NCBI GenBank assembly: GCA_964057225.1
Contig: OZ059897.1
Location: forward strand, 7,998,001 to 8,062,000
DNA from: Auanema rhodensis
Lineage: Eukaryota; Nematoda; Chromadorea; Rhabditida; Rhabditidae
DNA length: 64,000 nt
Reading direction: 5' to 3'
The notes beneath the pieces were generated by a model that was given only the letters and a program-made list of their open reading frames with translations, was not told the origin of the DNA and made no database searches. Shown one piece after another: positions 24,282-36,844 of this stretch; positions within the stretch are counted from its first letter, which is position 1; each line of letters opens with the position of its first letter. Position numbers and translations under genes: made by a program.

Positions 24282-25505
24282 ATGTATTCCAAACTTGTCT
24301 CAACTCTTTTGGGACGACCGAAAAATAAATCTGACAAGTCAATAGATGATAAAAAGGTTTTGTTTAACTCTTTTTCTTTCTTTTTTTTCAATTTTATTTG
24401 AAATTCTACACGAAAATTAACGTTGTTCGCAACTTTTAATATGACCAATCTTCAATGAATGGAGGTGGAATCATGTATCAAATTGACAGATGAGACACGA
24501 CTACCTCTTTCTGGTCATGATTTATATCGAAGTTTGTGACAAAAAATTTGTCTGCAACAAGCAGATGATGTTAAAAGACTATCAGAATGTTATAAATCTT
24601 TATTTCAATATAATTACTATACATATAGTAAGCTACAATATGATATAGTTAATACATAACTTATGCCATTCGAATCCGTATATGTTCATGCGTATTGTTA
24701 TTTACTCATATCTGTTTCAGTCTTCTTCCGATCTAATCAATTGCTCACAATGGTCAGATGAGTGCCAGCCGGCTAATCAACCTACTCATCATCTTACTGG
24801 CTCTACCAGCTCTACACATATGTCATCCGCCTCGTCCTCATCTTCATCTTCTGCCTCAGCTGACTCCGCCCACAGGAGGTGTTGTCACTGCGGAGCTGAG
24901 GGGGGCGTGTCCGGTATAGGAGGAACTACAAGCAATACACGGATCAGTACGTATAGTACAGGCACAAGCACTAGCAGCTCAAGTCCTCAACCACATATAC
25001 TTGGTGGAGGAATCGGGTCTTCTACAGCTAATTTGCAAAATCAATCTTCTATCTTCGAATCATCATCATCGTCATCATCTGACGCACTAACATCAAATCC
25101 ATCTAATAGCATTCCGTCTTCCATTTTTCGCCATCTGAATCCAGTAGCTGTAACAGTTGCCGGTAGTCAGAACGAAATCATGGGACCTTATCACAAAGAA
25201 TATTTGATCAAATGGAACGTTAAGGTGAGTCTCTTTTTCAAATTTCAAGCTTCATTCTTCACTTGAGCCTTGCATCATCAAAACGATCTGAATTCTTTTC
25301 AATGCTAATGCTAGTGTATTTTCATGATTTTCAATCGTATTTCACATTTGAAACCATTCAAATTGCTATTTTATAACTCATTTTTGAATCTTGTCCTTCA
25401 ATTTGTCTAGCTCCTTTTTCTTTATATTCTCGGCTTCCGACCAAATACATCCTGCATTACTAATCATAATGTCTGTGTGTAATGATCGGTAGCCGCTCCC
25501 TCTAT

Positions 25506-25554
<49 letters not shown>

Positions 25555-28500
25555 TTTACTCTCAACCTTCATATCCTTCTACTCGTCATACTCAAACGAA
25601 TAATTCATCATATAGTTTCTTTGAATTCTTTGTTACTGTATATATTCTTGGCCTGTTAATACAGCTGAACAATGAAATCTGATACGGGCAGTCGTTTTCG
25701 CTATCTTATGCTGCTGCTCCCTATCAAACCAAATATGGCTGTCTTCAGATGAGAACAAATCCGACAGCCTGGTTTGTCTTTTAAGAAACAATAACCATTT
25801 CATAGGGTTTGGGTCATTATTTCCAAATTAATCATCTTGTTTCCTCTTCTTTTGTGCCAATTTTCATGGAACCAATCATTCTTCTGCTAGGTTTCAATCA
25901 TCCAAGGTGCTAGTGAGGGTAGTGGTTGAAAACCAGAAATTATTAATAAACAGATGTTACGACCTTGACTACTATTACCAATTCTTCTTTCATCTACTAC
26001 ATTTATCAATATGATATTAACTATATGATATAGGCTTTAAATGTTTATCTACGTGTGACAAAGTTGTAAACTTGTTTCTTTATCTTCCGCCTATTCATTC
26101 ATTCATCTATGAACTTTTCGCTAAATTCAAAAAGATGTCTTCTAATCTGATAAGCAGTTTCCGGTAGAACAACATACGCTACCAGAAATGAGATAAACCT
26201 TCCCCATCCGCAATAGAACATCTGTTTTACGATGTTATTGACTGTTTTTGGCAGATAAAAACAGTCTTTATATGCTTATACATCTTGACATTCATGTAAT
26301 TGGAAGAAAAAATAGATGATTCTAATCAAACATACTTCCGACTAAGAGTTGAGTTGTCAAGTTTCTTTCCAATCATCCAATGTTTATTGATTCTAGTGCT
26401 TGAATCATAGATTCGAGTAAAATAACCTAGAACATACTGAGTTGTAGCTCTCTATCTCTTCTGCTCTTCCTGTGAATTGGCTAGTACTTGACCGCTACTA
26501 GAATGTTTGTAATCGTTAGCTTCAATAAGTTTGTCGGCATACTCGTTTAGATACTACACACATCATTTCATGTAATGTCTTTATACATATATACATAACT
26601 ACACCGAATATACGAAAAGTACCAATTAAGAGAAAGATAAATAAATATTCGACTCATCTCTAACTCTTATATTCCTTCTTGTCTTCTTTTTTTGTAAAAT
26701 AAAACGACAAATTCTTAACTATATCTTGGCCAACATATAGTTAATGTCTTCTTACTTCTACTTTTACACATCTATTGTCTACTAAACGTTTAATAGTCAA
26801 TCAATCGTATACTGTATTCAAACTAAGAGATTAGTTTGAAAACAATGTGGGAGGTCGAAAAGAATGATGATGATGCTGCTAACGACACGATCACAACGAC
26901 GAGTCGTCAAGCTCTTCCATTCGGACGCGCACATAAATTCTGCCGCCTTTTGTGTTGCCATTACGCTGGACAGCGTTTTATGGCAAAGGCTGTTCAGGTC
27001 TCAAACTCTTTCTGGGTTCTAGATTATCGTTTAATGAATTCAAATGAATGAGTTGTATCATTCAAATGATTTGTCTTTATTGTAAATTTCAATGTGAATT
27101 AGATCTTACGAGGGAAAAATGGTTTAGATGATGCAATGTTTCAAGCAAATGAAAGCAATAACAACAAGAATTCTAACATATTCTTCTATTTTTCAGTACA
27201 TGGGATCGTTTCCAATTTCTAACACATCCATGGAACATTTGTCATACCGCTTGGAGAAATTCAGTCCATGCAATATAATGGATGCTTCTCTATCAGTTTC
27301 AATGTCTGGAGTTAAAGTTCACTACAGAGAAGTAAGTTTACAAGTTTTGAAGTTTACGCCTTGTTGGGATAATTGTCATTTGGCTCATCAGACAGGCTCT
27401 TTTCTACTCAAACCTGCATCCGATTTGCCTCAATTCTTTTCCGGCAAAAAGGAAGAGTTTTTAGAATATTGAGTGATGATATCTCTTTACTCATTAGCTC
27501 TTTCTCTCTTCACCGGTTAACAAGGTCTTTATTCAACTAGCGTCAAGCTATTCCTTTGTTTACGATAGATGTATTGAAGATCAAAGCCTTAGCCGCATAC
27601 GATAGACTTAAAGTCTCGCATTGCGTAGGTTTGGAATGCATTGTTGCGCTTAGAATGCTGTAGACAATGGTGTTCATAAAGAGGATTGAATAACACCTGT
27701 GAATGTTCAGAGATAAAACTATTTATTTCTCTTCATCTTCCTCCTTACAGTTCATTTCCGTGTGGTAGCAATCATTTCCTATTAGATGTAATTTAGCCAA
27801 TTGCACTGTCTAGACAAACGTCCTTTAGTAATTATGTTCAGAAGGTTAATTTTCAAATTTAACATCGTCTAACCTATGCGTTGATGAAGTTTCTTTTTCA
27901 AAATTTCAATTTCATTCCTTTGTCTTAGAATGTAACTTCATGTGAACTCTCATAATAGGTGAGAAGAACCAACAGTACCTCTTCACCTATTGGATTCATA
28001 GCCATATCCATGGTAAATCGTGTAGGTGTCATGCAGCTTGTCATGACCCTTAATAGGACATCCATATCAATAGCTAATTTCATTGGTCAATATATGGAGT
28101 TGTATGAGTGTAGATATTGATTCTTCACAACTTTCTAACAGTAACACAGCTGGATATCCATGATAATCACAATAATCTCACCTTATAACTTAGTTAACTA
28201 TATGTATATAGTTATGATATTGGTTTGGATGAGCATATGCAGTGTGTGAGAAGAGACATTGAAGAATACAGCCAGACCATATGGGTCAACGTGTTCATGT
28301 TGTCGTGTGGCTGGGACATTAGGAAACCTTATATAGCCTTCTGCTCTCTCTTTCTCTTTCTTTCTTTTGTTGTAGCCATTGGCTAATTTCCGGTCACAAT
28401 TTCTCAGTTTTTCACTATATTCTCAATGATTTCTTACAAGATATAGTGATATGTGATGAGCTCGTGTATGACGCAAGATACATGAGATACACCTTGTCTG

Positions 28501-31500
28501 TGCCTCACATACGCATATAGAGAGTCGAAAGCTTGACATATGACCTTCACAACGTGCTGTGTGCGTCTCTGGAATCTTGTTGCACAACCATCATGAGATA
28601 AGCACGAGTAAATGGATTAGTTGACAACTATTCATTACATATCAGCAAGACGAAAATGACAAAAAAGGCCATTCACTACTGAAACACAGATATATCGTTT
28701 ACTGTGAAATACTGGGTGAGATTGTTATGACGATAACAGCAAAGTCCATCATCATTGTGTGGTGCTGTCACTAGCGTGTTGCTCGTCTACCGATTCATGT
28801 ATCTCTTCTGTATCTCATCATGTAATCGCAGTTTCGGACGAGAGGTGAACAACGGATGGCACGCGAACACAACACACATATACACATACACACAACATGA
28901 TCTTAATTGAGGGAGAACAAGTGATTTTGTTTTTCTGAAACATCTAATATAAACGAAAAACAGCGCCAGCCATGTAGATGAGGTGTCATGAACGAGGTGG
29001 AGTGAGAAATCTTGCGAGCTTCATTATCCATTTGATGATGAAGCTTGCGAGATTTGTTTACTTGTTTGTTCACTAAGCAAAAAATCAAAAATTATAAGCA
29101 AAAAATCTGTTAATATGGTTATATTATTCAATTATGATGATGAGAATGATGATGTTGATAGATATATACGACGTCTTTACAACATCATACAGCTGACGTG
29201 CATGTCCAGTGGGCAAAAAGAATGCATGGGATCATATATGATTTAGGATTAAAGCATCATAATTATGTCCATCTATTGAATATATAATGAAATCGTTTCA
29301 GGACTTGGTTATTGGCCATTCAATGCGCAGAATTCTTTCTGTTGTTGGACGTCCAGCTATGAAGGAAGTCGCATACATCGCCATGGAATCCTCTGGTCAG
29401 ACATATCGTAAGAAGTGTCACGTCTTTCGATGCCATGACTTGCAGGATGTAAGTTTCTTTTTCCAGTTTTTGTTTCTCTTTTTCTTTCATTTCTTCGACT
29501 ATTGATGTCTCTAATTGTCTTCTGAATTCTATTAACATTCAATTCACCTACACACATCACAGCAGGAGATTACTAAAGCTGAGATGTTGATCGTTAAATG
29601 CTTCACAGTCATCAACTGAATTTACATATATTTCGTTTTCTTTAAAAAGAAACAACCTAGAAAACGAAATAACGCATCTTAGTAATAGTATAATAGAAAT
29701 GGTTTTCCAAGCAACATGATGAGGGAGCTTTCAGTTATTAGCAAAAAGCCTCAATGTTGGCCTAAAAAGGATATTCAGATCCATTCATTACGCATCACGC
29801 TGTTCTAATTTTCTATTTTGAATGGTTATTGCGCAACTCATTAGCCTCTCTTAATTCAACTAAGAGTCCATTTGCCTAAAAAAGGAATATTTAACCTTTT
29901 AGCGTTTATTCTATTATACCATCACAACATATTACATCATCATCATCATCGTCTTCATCTTCAGCAACAAAGTTCTTTTCATTTTTTCTATTACTAGGCC
30001 GCATATAGAATTTACTTATTTCGTTTCATATTTCTTCAAATCTAAACGTATATACACATATTTAGTTTTATATAATTAATTCTCCATATAGTTAGTGTAC
30101 TGTACATACTCACATAACTTATATTGTACCAGCTGATGTTGATGTCGTTTTCAAATTTTCTCTTCCATCTTCTAGTCCTTCTTCAACTCATACTCTTCTG
30201 TTTCCCATCACAGTTTCTCTTGTCAGACAATCTTCTTCTCATGACTTCCTTTACTGACCAATGGTTGTCGCTTTACTCATGTGATTGAGGTGACCATCTG
30301 CAGAATCTTCATACATAGCTGCCTACGTATACTGATTGATTCCGTTGATTTTCGCTTTTGACTTACCAACACCTGGGTACATAGACATCTTCCTTCTTCC
30401 AACAAACTCACATCGACCACCTGGCTTGCCACGATGACCTAAAGTGCATAGCAATTTCCTGGGGGCACAGACGGCGTCTTCAAAGCAAAAAGACAACGAT
30501 AATGGTCTTTTCGACTGTCTAGCTATAGAATCTCGACAATAGCTAAAAGAGCGGCAAATTCGAAATTTCCGGCAATTTTTTCGTCTCGATTCCTGTGAAC
30601 TTTCTGATACTTTTTTTGCCATTTTCCTAGGGTCGAAAAATTGTCAAAATGGCTATGAGGATAAACATCTAAGCCATGAATATACTTCATTTGAAGGTAT
30701 CATCAATGTCCTCATTATGGTTTACTTGTTGTAAATACATGGAACGGTTCCATTCTTACCTATATTCTCAAAAGCAATCTATGTGTCAGCCACCGTTGTT
30801 AGTCGTTAATGAGATTGCGACAAGCGATATGCTTAAGTAGGTTGATGCACTACACTTGTTTGAAATTTTGGAATTTTCAAAGGCATTTGCTGGATAAAAC
30901 GTTTAGAACATAACGATTGTTGTCTCATGTTAGTTGTCACAATTGACTTTGTGGATAATTAACTAGCTAGTCGTTTGTAATATATTCTGAAGAAGTATGA
31001 GACAAGATAATAGGCGACGATGACTTGTCGTTAGTATTGAAGATGAGATGATACATAACGACCATGTCTGTAAATTCCATATTTGAATATATATAAGAAG
31101 TTGTTGTGAAGGTTATCATTAAAGGTGGTAGATTGATAGTATTGAATAGAAATATTGAAAAAAGTCTGCAGATTTCGAGGTCTTTTCACACAAACACTCA
31201 CACCAGAATTCTAACCTCGAGTTAGTTCGTAGCTCTATACAAGGACATTGCCTTCGTTTTTATAGTCACAACAACACTATAGAGGCTGTCTTAAGTTTTA
31301 TTCAATCTGTATCAATTTTTTTATTATTTCATTTGAAAATTCTTTTTCAAAAAAGTATTCTTAAGAAATGATTTGAAATACCTTTTCTTCACACTTATTT
31401 TCCCATCTTTCTCCACCCATATGTGCTATTCGTTCAGTTATTATGACTATCATTCTTCTATTTTTCATCTTTTCAGGTTGAAGAGATTGAGTCAGTGATC

Positions 31501-34500
31501 GGAAACGCTTTTCACGCAGCTCTTCTTGCTACACGAGGTACTCCTCTTCCTGGTATGACTGCTTCAGCCACCTTAATGGGACCAGCCTTAGCATCATCAA
31601 AGTCTGTTCGAGCAATGATGACCTCAACTCCACACGTAAGTTACAATACTATCCATATATATATATATTATATATCCATATGTATATAATAAAAAAACTT
31701 CATAGTAAATCGGATAAAAGGTGACAATATATGGTAATTGAATCCTTTTTACACAAGCTTCATCTCCTATGTATCTCACTCATTACAAAGCTTTGCCGCA
31801 GCTATTGTAACTTGATATTTACCTTTTTTTTCCGGAAATGTTTCTTTTTTTTAACCAAATTGACCTAGCAGATCACGGCAGGGGGGTTCAGAGATAGAAA
31901 TAAGTATATGTAAGACAATCTTCTTTTGAGTTAAGGGATGTTACTATTACTATTGTAGCCACTAACTTAATATGATATAGTTAACCTTTTATAGTCGAAT
32001 ATCTTTATACTAAGTGCAAGTATATAAAATATATTCATTATTCAATGAATACGAAGCGTGACAGGTGGAATTCATCGGCTTTCTCTAGCATTGGCTTGTC
32101 TTATAGACATTAACGTTACTCAAAAGCCACGCCGCTAATTTTATGAGCCAAGGTAGTCTCTTTCAAATGGGCATAACACAGGGATGATCCTGCTAATATT
32201 ATATATGTATGATATAGTATATATAACGAAGAGAATATAGAGAGAAAATTAGGGTTGTCCAATTGTGAAGCGTCGTTTTCTAAATAACCAACAACGGACA
32301 GCTAACGAACTAACAAGATCCTTGTTATTACTCCGAAGCATTCGTTTTTCGAATTCAAAAAACATCTAAATCCCATCCACTTTCCTTAAAAATGCCACGA
32401 AATGAACTAATAACTGCATTTGAGGTTTGTAAACTGAAATATTATAGAAAATTTAGAGATTTAACTGATACATTAATCAATTTTGCTTTTTAGATTACAA
32501 ACGGAGCAATGTCCGAGAAAAGAACCAGCTCAACTGCATTCCTTAGCCGTTTGATGGGTAAAGGAAGAGATTCAATGGTCGATGATTCTGCCAAAACCAA
32601 GAGGTATGACAGATATACATAGTTTGAATTCAAATCTCAAAGTCATATTGGTGTTCAATGCAATGCTTAGTCTGTCAGTTGAAAAAACCTGATTTCTCAT
32701 CGTGCATCATGTTCAAAGTGACTCACTGGGTGGTCGCTGTTTTTAAATCTTTTTTCACTTCGTTCACTTCCAAAATGTTTTCCTTCTTGGAAATAGAAGC
32801 AAACTGTGTGATTAATCTGATCACAGCACGACATAAACATCTTGACCACCAAAAGAGTCTTAATAATGGATGATGGTGATGTTCTAAGATGAATATGAGA
32901 AATCAGATGGACAGACCTGCTGCCATTTGTGAATAGATATAGATATTATGAGAAATCGAACTAAATCTCATCCGTCTTGTTTCCAGAAAGAGACGTCCCG
33001 TCAGTGCTGTCTTCTCTGCTTTCCAACGTCTCTCATCTACTGCTACATTGAACCAGAAAAGGGTAAGTCAATGCGTATTCAAAAGGAAAAATCAACTTGA
33101 TTCAAGTTTTAAACTTATTTCAAGCTTGAAATGTTGTAAAATCAAAGAATCCGACAAATTCCCCCCACGTAGTTAGTGTTGCGTAATCTTGAGAAGAAGA
33201 TCATAAAAATTTGAATTGTTTCATCTTTCCGGAACATAAACTAACTATTCGTTCACAGGTGGCTCAAATACTTTTCAAATTATTGCATATGACAGTAAAA
33301 ATGATATCCAAACGAACAGACGGCCATCTTAATTGAGTTTCTTAATCTGCTCGTACTATTCATACCATATTTCGTTAAAATTTATGAATTACGTCAATGT
33401 CCTTAAGAACTTCTTCGAACTTGTTACGTCACCTAAACTACTCGTGGCCAACAGGCACATTTCTGATGACCATACTACCGTCTGGTGCCAGAGCATTCCT
33501 GTCCCTAATCTCGGTTGACGCGAATATCTTCTGGCTATTCAATATGCCAAGGCATAGAGTATGTCTACAGGAAAAAAACCTTTTAATAAACGATATGTGA
33601 CGTCATTGTTGGTCAACAGGCTGTACCACTTGAGCTCTGTTTGGCAGCCTTGTCAAGTTAGCAACATGTATGTATGTGTGAAAATAGAAGAGAGGGGAGA
33701 AAAACATTAATTTATTAATGTAGAATAAAGCCTTATAAGTAAATAAAAGCACTTTTCCTCATAATAAATATACAAATATAACAAAAAAAGTAAAGTTATA
33801 AAAGATTTATTTTCTGTTTCTTTTTGAATATTTACAATAAAAAACAAACATATGTCCTCATATAAAGAAGAGTTTCTTTTCTATTGTTTTATTTTCATCA
33901 AATCACAAAAGAAGAATATATAAGTATACTTCTTACAATCTCTAGTTCAAGTACTTGTATTCGTTTTGTTTTGAAACCATATTTTACAATTCTTGAATAG
34001 ACCAGACGGTCAATTCAAACTAGGAGGCAACCTTTTGATTCAAATAATCTTATTAGATTTCCTGTATTTTGAGTAAAGAGAGAGAGAGAAAAGGGAGAGT
34101 GAAAGAAAAAAAGAAGTTTATTTAGAAATCTCATATTTCATAGATTACTTCATAGCGAATAATTAAGAAACAGAAAAAGTGTAATTGCATAGCTAATTAT
34201 TCAATTATTTCATTAAAATTGCCGAGAGTTCTAATATATTTATTTAATTTTAATTTTACAGATGTCAGCATATGAGCCAACTGTCCATGATGGACGTCGT
34301 CCAATGACTAGAATCAATGCTTCACCCGTTCCTGAAGAACCTATCCCACCTACCGTTTCTGATGAAGCTCAAAGATTAAGCAAGGTAATATTCAAAACTT
34401 TCATAGATATATTGTTATTTTTCTTATTTCTTTAGGCTATTGATACCCCTCCTGCTTTGATTTTTGATGAAAAATTGGGAGAAATGATTTATCCTATTGG

Positions 34501-36421
34501 AGAATCTCTTCAAGCTCAATTAGAAAACGTCAACTATTTCGTAAAGTTGCCAACAAGGTAAGAGTATAGTCTTCTTTCTTTGAAATTCACCAGAGGGATT
34601 CCCGACTAGTCTCGTCACATCCATTTTCCCAGACACAAAGTTAACTTCCGACACGTGCTCCCACAATTCCTCTCATTGAAAGGATTAATGACAAGTCAAG
34701 TTTCAAGAGATTATCTAAACTTTAAAGAATATCCTGTAACTTCCCGAGTTTTCATGAAGGTCAAAGAATCAAATGACCAAGGTTTGGATATTCATGATAC
34801 ACGTGCCTTCACTCATAGGCTGTCAATCCTTCTATCTTCACTATTCCGACAATTTTTTTGCTTAGAATACGAAGATAATCGCTTGTCTCTCCTTTTCTCT
34901 TTCACTATGTAATACATCCTCATTTCACAGAAGAGGTCAACGCTTTCCTATCGGTATTTCTTCAAAACAATAGATTCTTCATTACATCCGATACGGCTTT
35001 CCTGTTGAGCTATTCAAAAGATTTGAATTAATTCTTCTAAGAATATCGGAACGATTAATATACTACACAATGCGCCACAAAGCAATTAGTTTCTTCTATC
35101 AATATTCTCCATTTGCCATGTTTTTTTGGAAACTTATGAGGGGGATATAGAAAAATCAATCAAACCAAAAAGCAATTAAGAAAGCCAAAATATGTTTGTG
35201 TTGAAAAACCGTTCATTACGCATCATGTTGCTCAAGATTCTCATCTTATGAGGTCAAGCGATGAGCTACTCTATTTACCGTATACCATTTGTGCTGGCAG
35301 CTTACCAAAGACCATCTGTCTTTGACGAAGTTAGTAGATGCAGCCGGATGATCTGGGTTGACCTCTTTTCCCATTACTGATTATGGCTAAGATGGTGTCT
35401 AGTTGGGAATCCTTTCAGTCATTTTCGTTTTTTTGAATTCATATGCCACATGACAACAGGTGTGTGCACGTAAGGTTATCAAAGGTCATACCTCTGTTGT
35501 CATGTGAATCACCTAAAACGAACCGAATGACGATGAGACGAGATGATGTCATCACACGTGGTCTTTCATGTTATTCACATAATTATGCTCAAAATCACAT
35601 ATTCATTCCGTTTTTTTACAGAGAATTACTCGTCCGCAACTTGCTGTCTCATCCAGAAGGAGCATTCGTCGTCAGATACTCTGAATCCAAAAAGAGATGC
35701 TTAGCATTGAGTGTACGTGTACCTCAAAGCTATAATCCTTCCGGTCTTGCTCACTATCTCATTATTCGCAATGAAGATGGATACCGTATTAAGGTTCGTT
35801 CAAGTTTTAAAGCATTCTCATGCAACTTATGTAAATGAAGAATAATCTCACTTAAACCAAATAACCTAAGTTTGTATACTTAAATCTTCATGTAATACAA
35901 GTAGTTCCCATACTCTACTGTATCTATTTACCATTTATGGACAACACAGATTGTGCAATTACTATAATTCGTAGCTGTACGTGAGACCCATTACCTATGC
36001 AGGCTATGCCTTTGTCTACATAAAGTATAATTAAGTGTCTAACTGAGATTATTCAGCAGTGCATAATTAAGATTATATTCCCATAGAAATAGACAGATTC
36101 TTAATTATTTTCTTTTTTCAGGGCTTCAGCAAACACTTTGCCAGCTTACAAATGCTCGTCACTCATTATTCCGTATTACAAGAACAACTTCCTGTTCCTC
36201 TTCACTTTGTTGCCTGGAATAAGGATGACTGGAAATCAGTCTCTTATGATCTTCCCGTGGAGCACAAGGAAAAGCGACACGTTTCCAATCCTCGCCAAGT
36301 TCCCGAACTCGATGAAAACAGAAATACCAAGTACTTCCATGACATCGATTGGGTCACACCTAAGAGATCTAGCCGTCATTTCGAAAAGCGATACTCCAGA
36401 CTATTCGATATCGATGGTTAG
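24282..36421 (+). CDS. PTB-SH2 adaptor protein (Shc-like layout)
   Basis: Adaptors with both a PTB and an SH2 domain link tyrosine-phosphorylated receptors to downstream signalling. Eleven exons join in frame to 640 residues: 24282-24356, 24721-25224, 27197-27331, 29302-29448, 31477-31635, 32494-32603, 32987-33062, 34262-34384, 34436-34557, 35622-35793, 36122-36421. After a Ser-rich low-complexity N-terminus with CCHCG, a PTB-like domain spans about residues 178-305 (KYMGSFPIS; GHSMRRILSVVG; CHVFRC). A basic Ser/Thr linker leads to an SH2 domain at about 480-575, with GAFVVRYSES carrying the phosphotyrosine-binding Arg, then AHYLIIRN and YRIKGF. A basic tail ends at TAG. Domain order is that of Shc (tensins are SH2-PTB), but the linker lacks Shc-type Tyr-x-Asn Grb2 sites and the SH2 looks more tensin-like, so orthology is open. 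Several introns exceed 1 kb, unlike the neighbours. Confidence 0.88.
25506..25556 (+). repeat. CT microsatellite in intron 2
   Basis: About 50 bp of nearly pure (CT)n within intron 2 (25225-27196) of the PTB-SH2 gene, sense strand pyrimidine-rich. Confidence 0.9.
26817..26840. promoter_or_regulatory. Perfect hairpin before the alternative exon
   Basis: TTCAAACTAA (26817-26826) and TTAGTTTGAA (26831-26840) are exact reverse complements around a 4-nt GAGA loop. The hairpin ends 4 nt before the ATG of the alternative first exon, so it could bind a dimeric factor in DNA or fold in the 5' UTR. Confidence 0.7.
26845..26997 (+). CDS. Alternative first exon of the PTB-SH2 gene
   Basis: An ATG in good context (AACAATG) opens 51 codons that end in CAG next to a GTCTC donor. 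The exon ends in phase 0, as does the normal exon 2, so it joins the PTB exon at 27197 in frame. Its last residues (QRFMAKAVQ) would replace EYLIKWNVK ahead of YMGSFPIS, and both look like the first PTB strand. The DNA is GC-rich for an intron. The result would be a 498-residue form lacking the Ser-rich N-terminus, analogous in idea to Shc short forms. The start may use its own promoter. The donor is weak, so transcript data are needed. Confidence 0.6.
29781..29805 (+). repeat. Dispersed repeat, copy 1 (intron 4)
   Basis: A 25-bp segment matches 35209-35233 at 21 of 25 positions, all four differences being transitions; flanking DNA shows weaker similarity. Both copies lie in introns of the PTB-SH2 gene. 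Confidence 0.55.
30323..30622 (-). CDS. Antisense ORF in PTB-SH2 intron 4 (weak)
   Basis: A 99-codon ORF starts at ATG 30620-30622 and is unusually long and GC-rich for this DNA. The product is basic and rich in Ser, Arg and Cys (for example RKNCRKFRICRSFSYCR), with no membrane segment and no family I recognise. Within it, after YPGVG, the minus strand has a strong donor GTAAGTC, so it may be a first exon that splices leftward. It could equally be a non-coding antisense transcript or chance. Confidence 0.28.
   Translation of the reverse strand: MAKKVSESSQESRRKNCRKFRICRSFSYCRDSIARQSKRPLSLSFCFEDAVCAPRKLLCTLGHRGKPGGRCEFVGRRKMSMYPGVGKSKAKINGINQYT
34590..35414. mobile_element. Possible inverted-repeat (MITE-like) element in intron 9
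   Basis: GGATTCCCGACTAG near 34597 and CTAGTTGGGAATCC near 35399 are reverse complements at 13 of 14 positions, about 820 bp apart, with looser similarity beyond. They nearly fill intron 9 (34558-35621). I see no clear target-site duplication and no transposase, so a non-autonomous element is only possible. Confidence 0.35.
35209..35233 (+). repeat. Dispersed repeat, copy 2 (intron 9)
   Basis: Partner of 29781-29805 and inside the candidate inverted-repeat element, which suggests both belong to one repeat family. Confidence 0.55.
35447..35506. repeat. 13-bp perfect inverted repeat near the end of intron 9
   Basis: CACATGACAACAG (35447-35459) and CTGTTGTCATGTG (35494-35506) are exact reverse complements around a 34-nt loop. 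It may fold in the pre-mRNA 115 nt before the SH2 exon. Confidence 0.75.
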
Positions 36422-36743
36422 GTTCTGAACTTTAATAAGATTTCTATCTATCACTCCAACATTAATAATCTCTGCTGCTTGTCATGAATTCATTTGTAGT
36501 CCAGTAGCCTGATAGTCTATTACATAGCTATTTTGCCGTTTCAGAATTTCAAAATTCCGTCAATATAGTCCCATTTATCTATTCCAAACCGGTGCTCATT
36601 GAAATATATAAATACATATATATTTACGAACGCAAAGCGTAAGCTCTGATCTGAGATTCTTTTCGTATTTTTTTAAACTTTTTTCTTTTTTTTTCCAGAT
36701 GTATATACATGTATTAATTTAAGATTACCATACAAAATATGAT

Positions 36744-36749
36744 AATAAA
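36744..36749 (+). other. Poly(A) signal of the PTB-SH2 gene
   Basis: AATAAA lies 323 nt beyond the TAG stop at 36419-36421, about 200 bp short of the convergent SZT2 stop. Confidence 0.55.
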
Positions 36750-36802
36750 ATTTAATATTCCAAATCTCCTTACAAGAAACAATGTACAAAAACGACTAGC
36801 GT

Positions 36803-36844
36803 AAACAAGAGTGAAAACAAGAGTGAAAACAAGAGTGAAAACAA
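36803..36844 (+). repeat. 12-bp tandem repeat between convergent genes
   Basis: About three and a half copies of AAAACAAGAGTG lie in the short interval between the 3' ends of the PTB-SH2 and SZT2 genes. Confidence 0.9.

Noticed and set aside
24682-24720. ATG at 24682 as an alternative start of the Ser-rich exon
   Set aside because: The stretch before 24721 ends in a clear TTTCAG acceptor and the 25-codon first exon joins there in phase; the upstream frame is intron.
26845-27051. Full 71-codon ORF from 26836 as an independent small protein
   Set aside because: It fits better as an exon ending at 26997, because the first PTB strand and the splice phase match the next exon; the remaining codons look like intron read-through.
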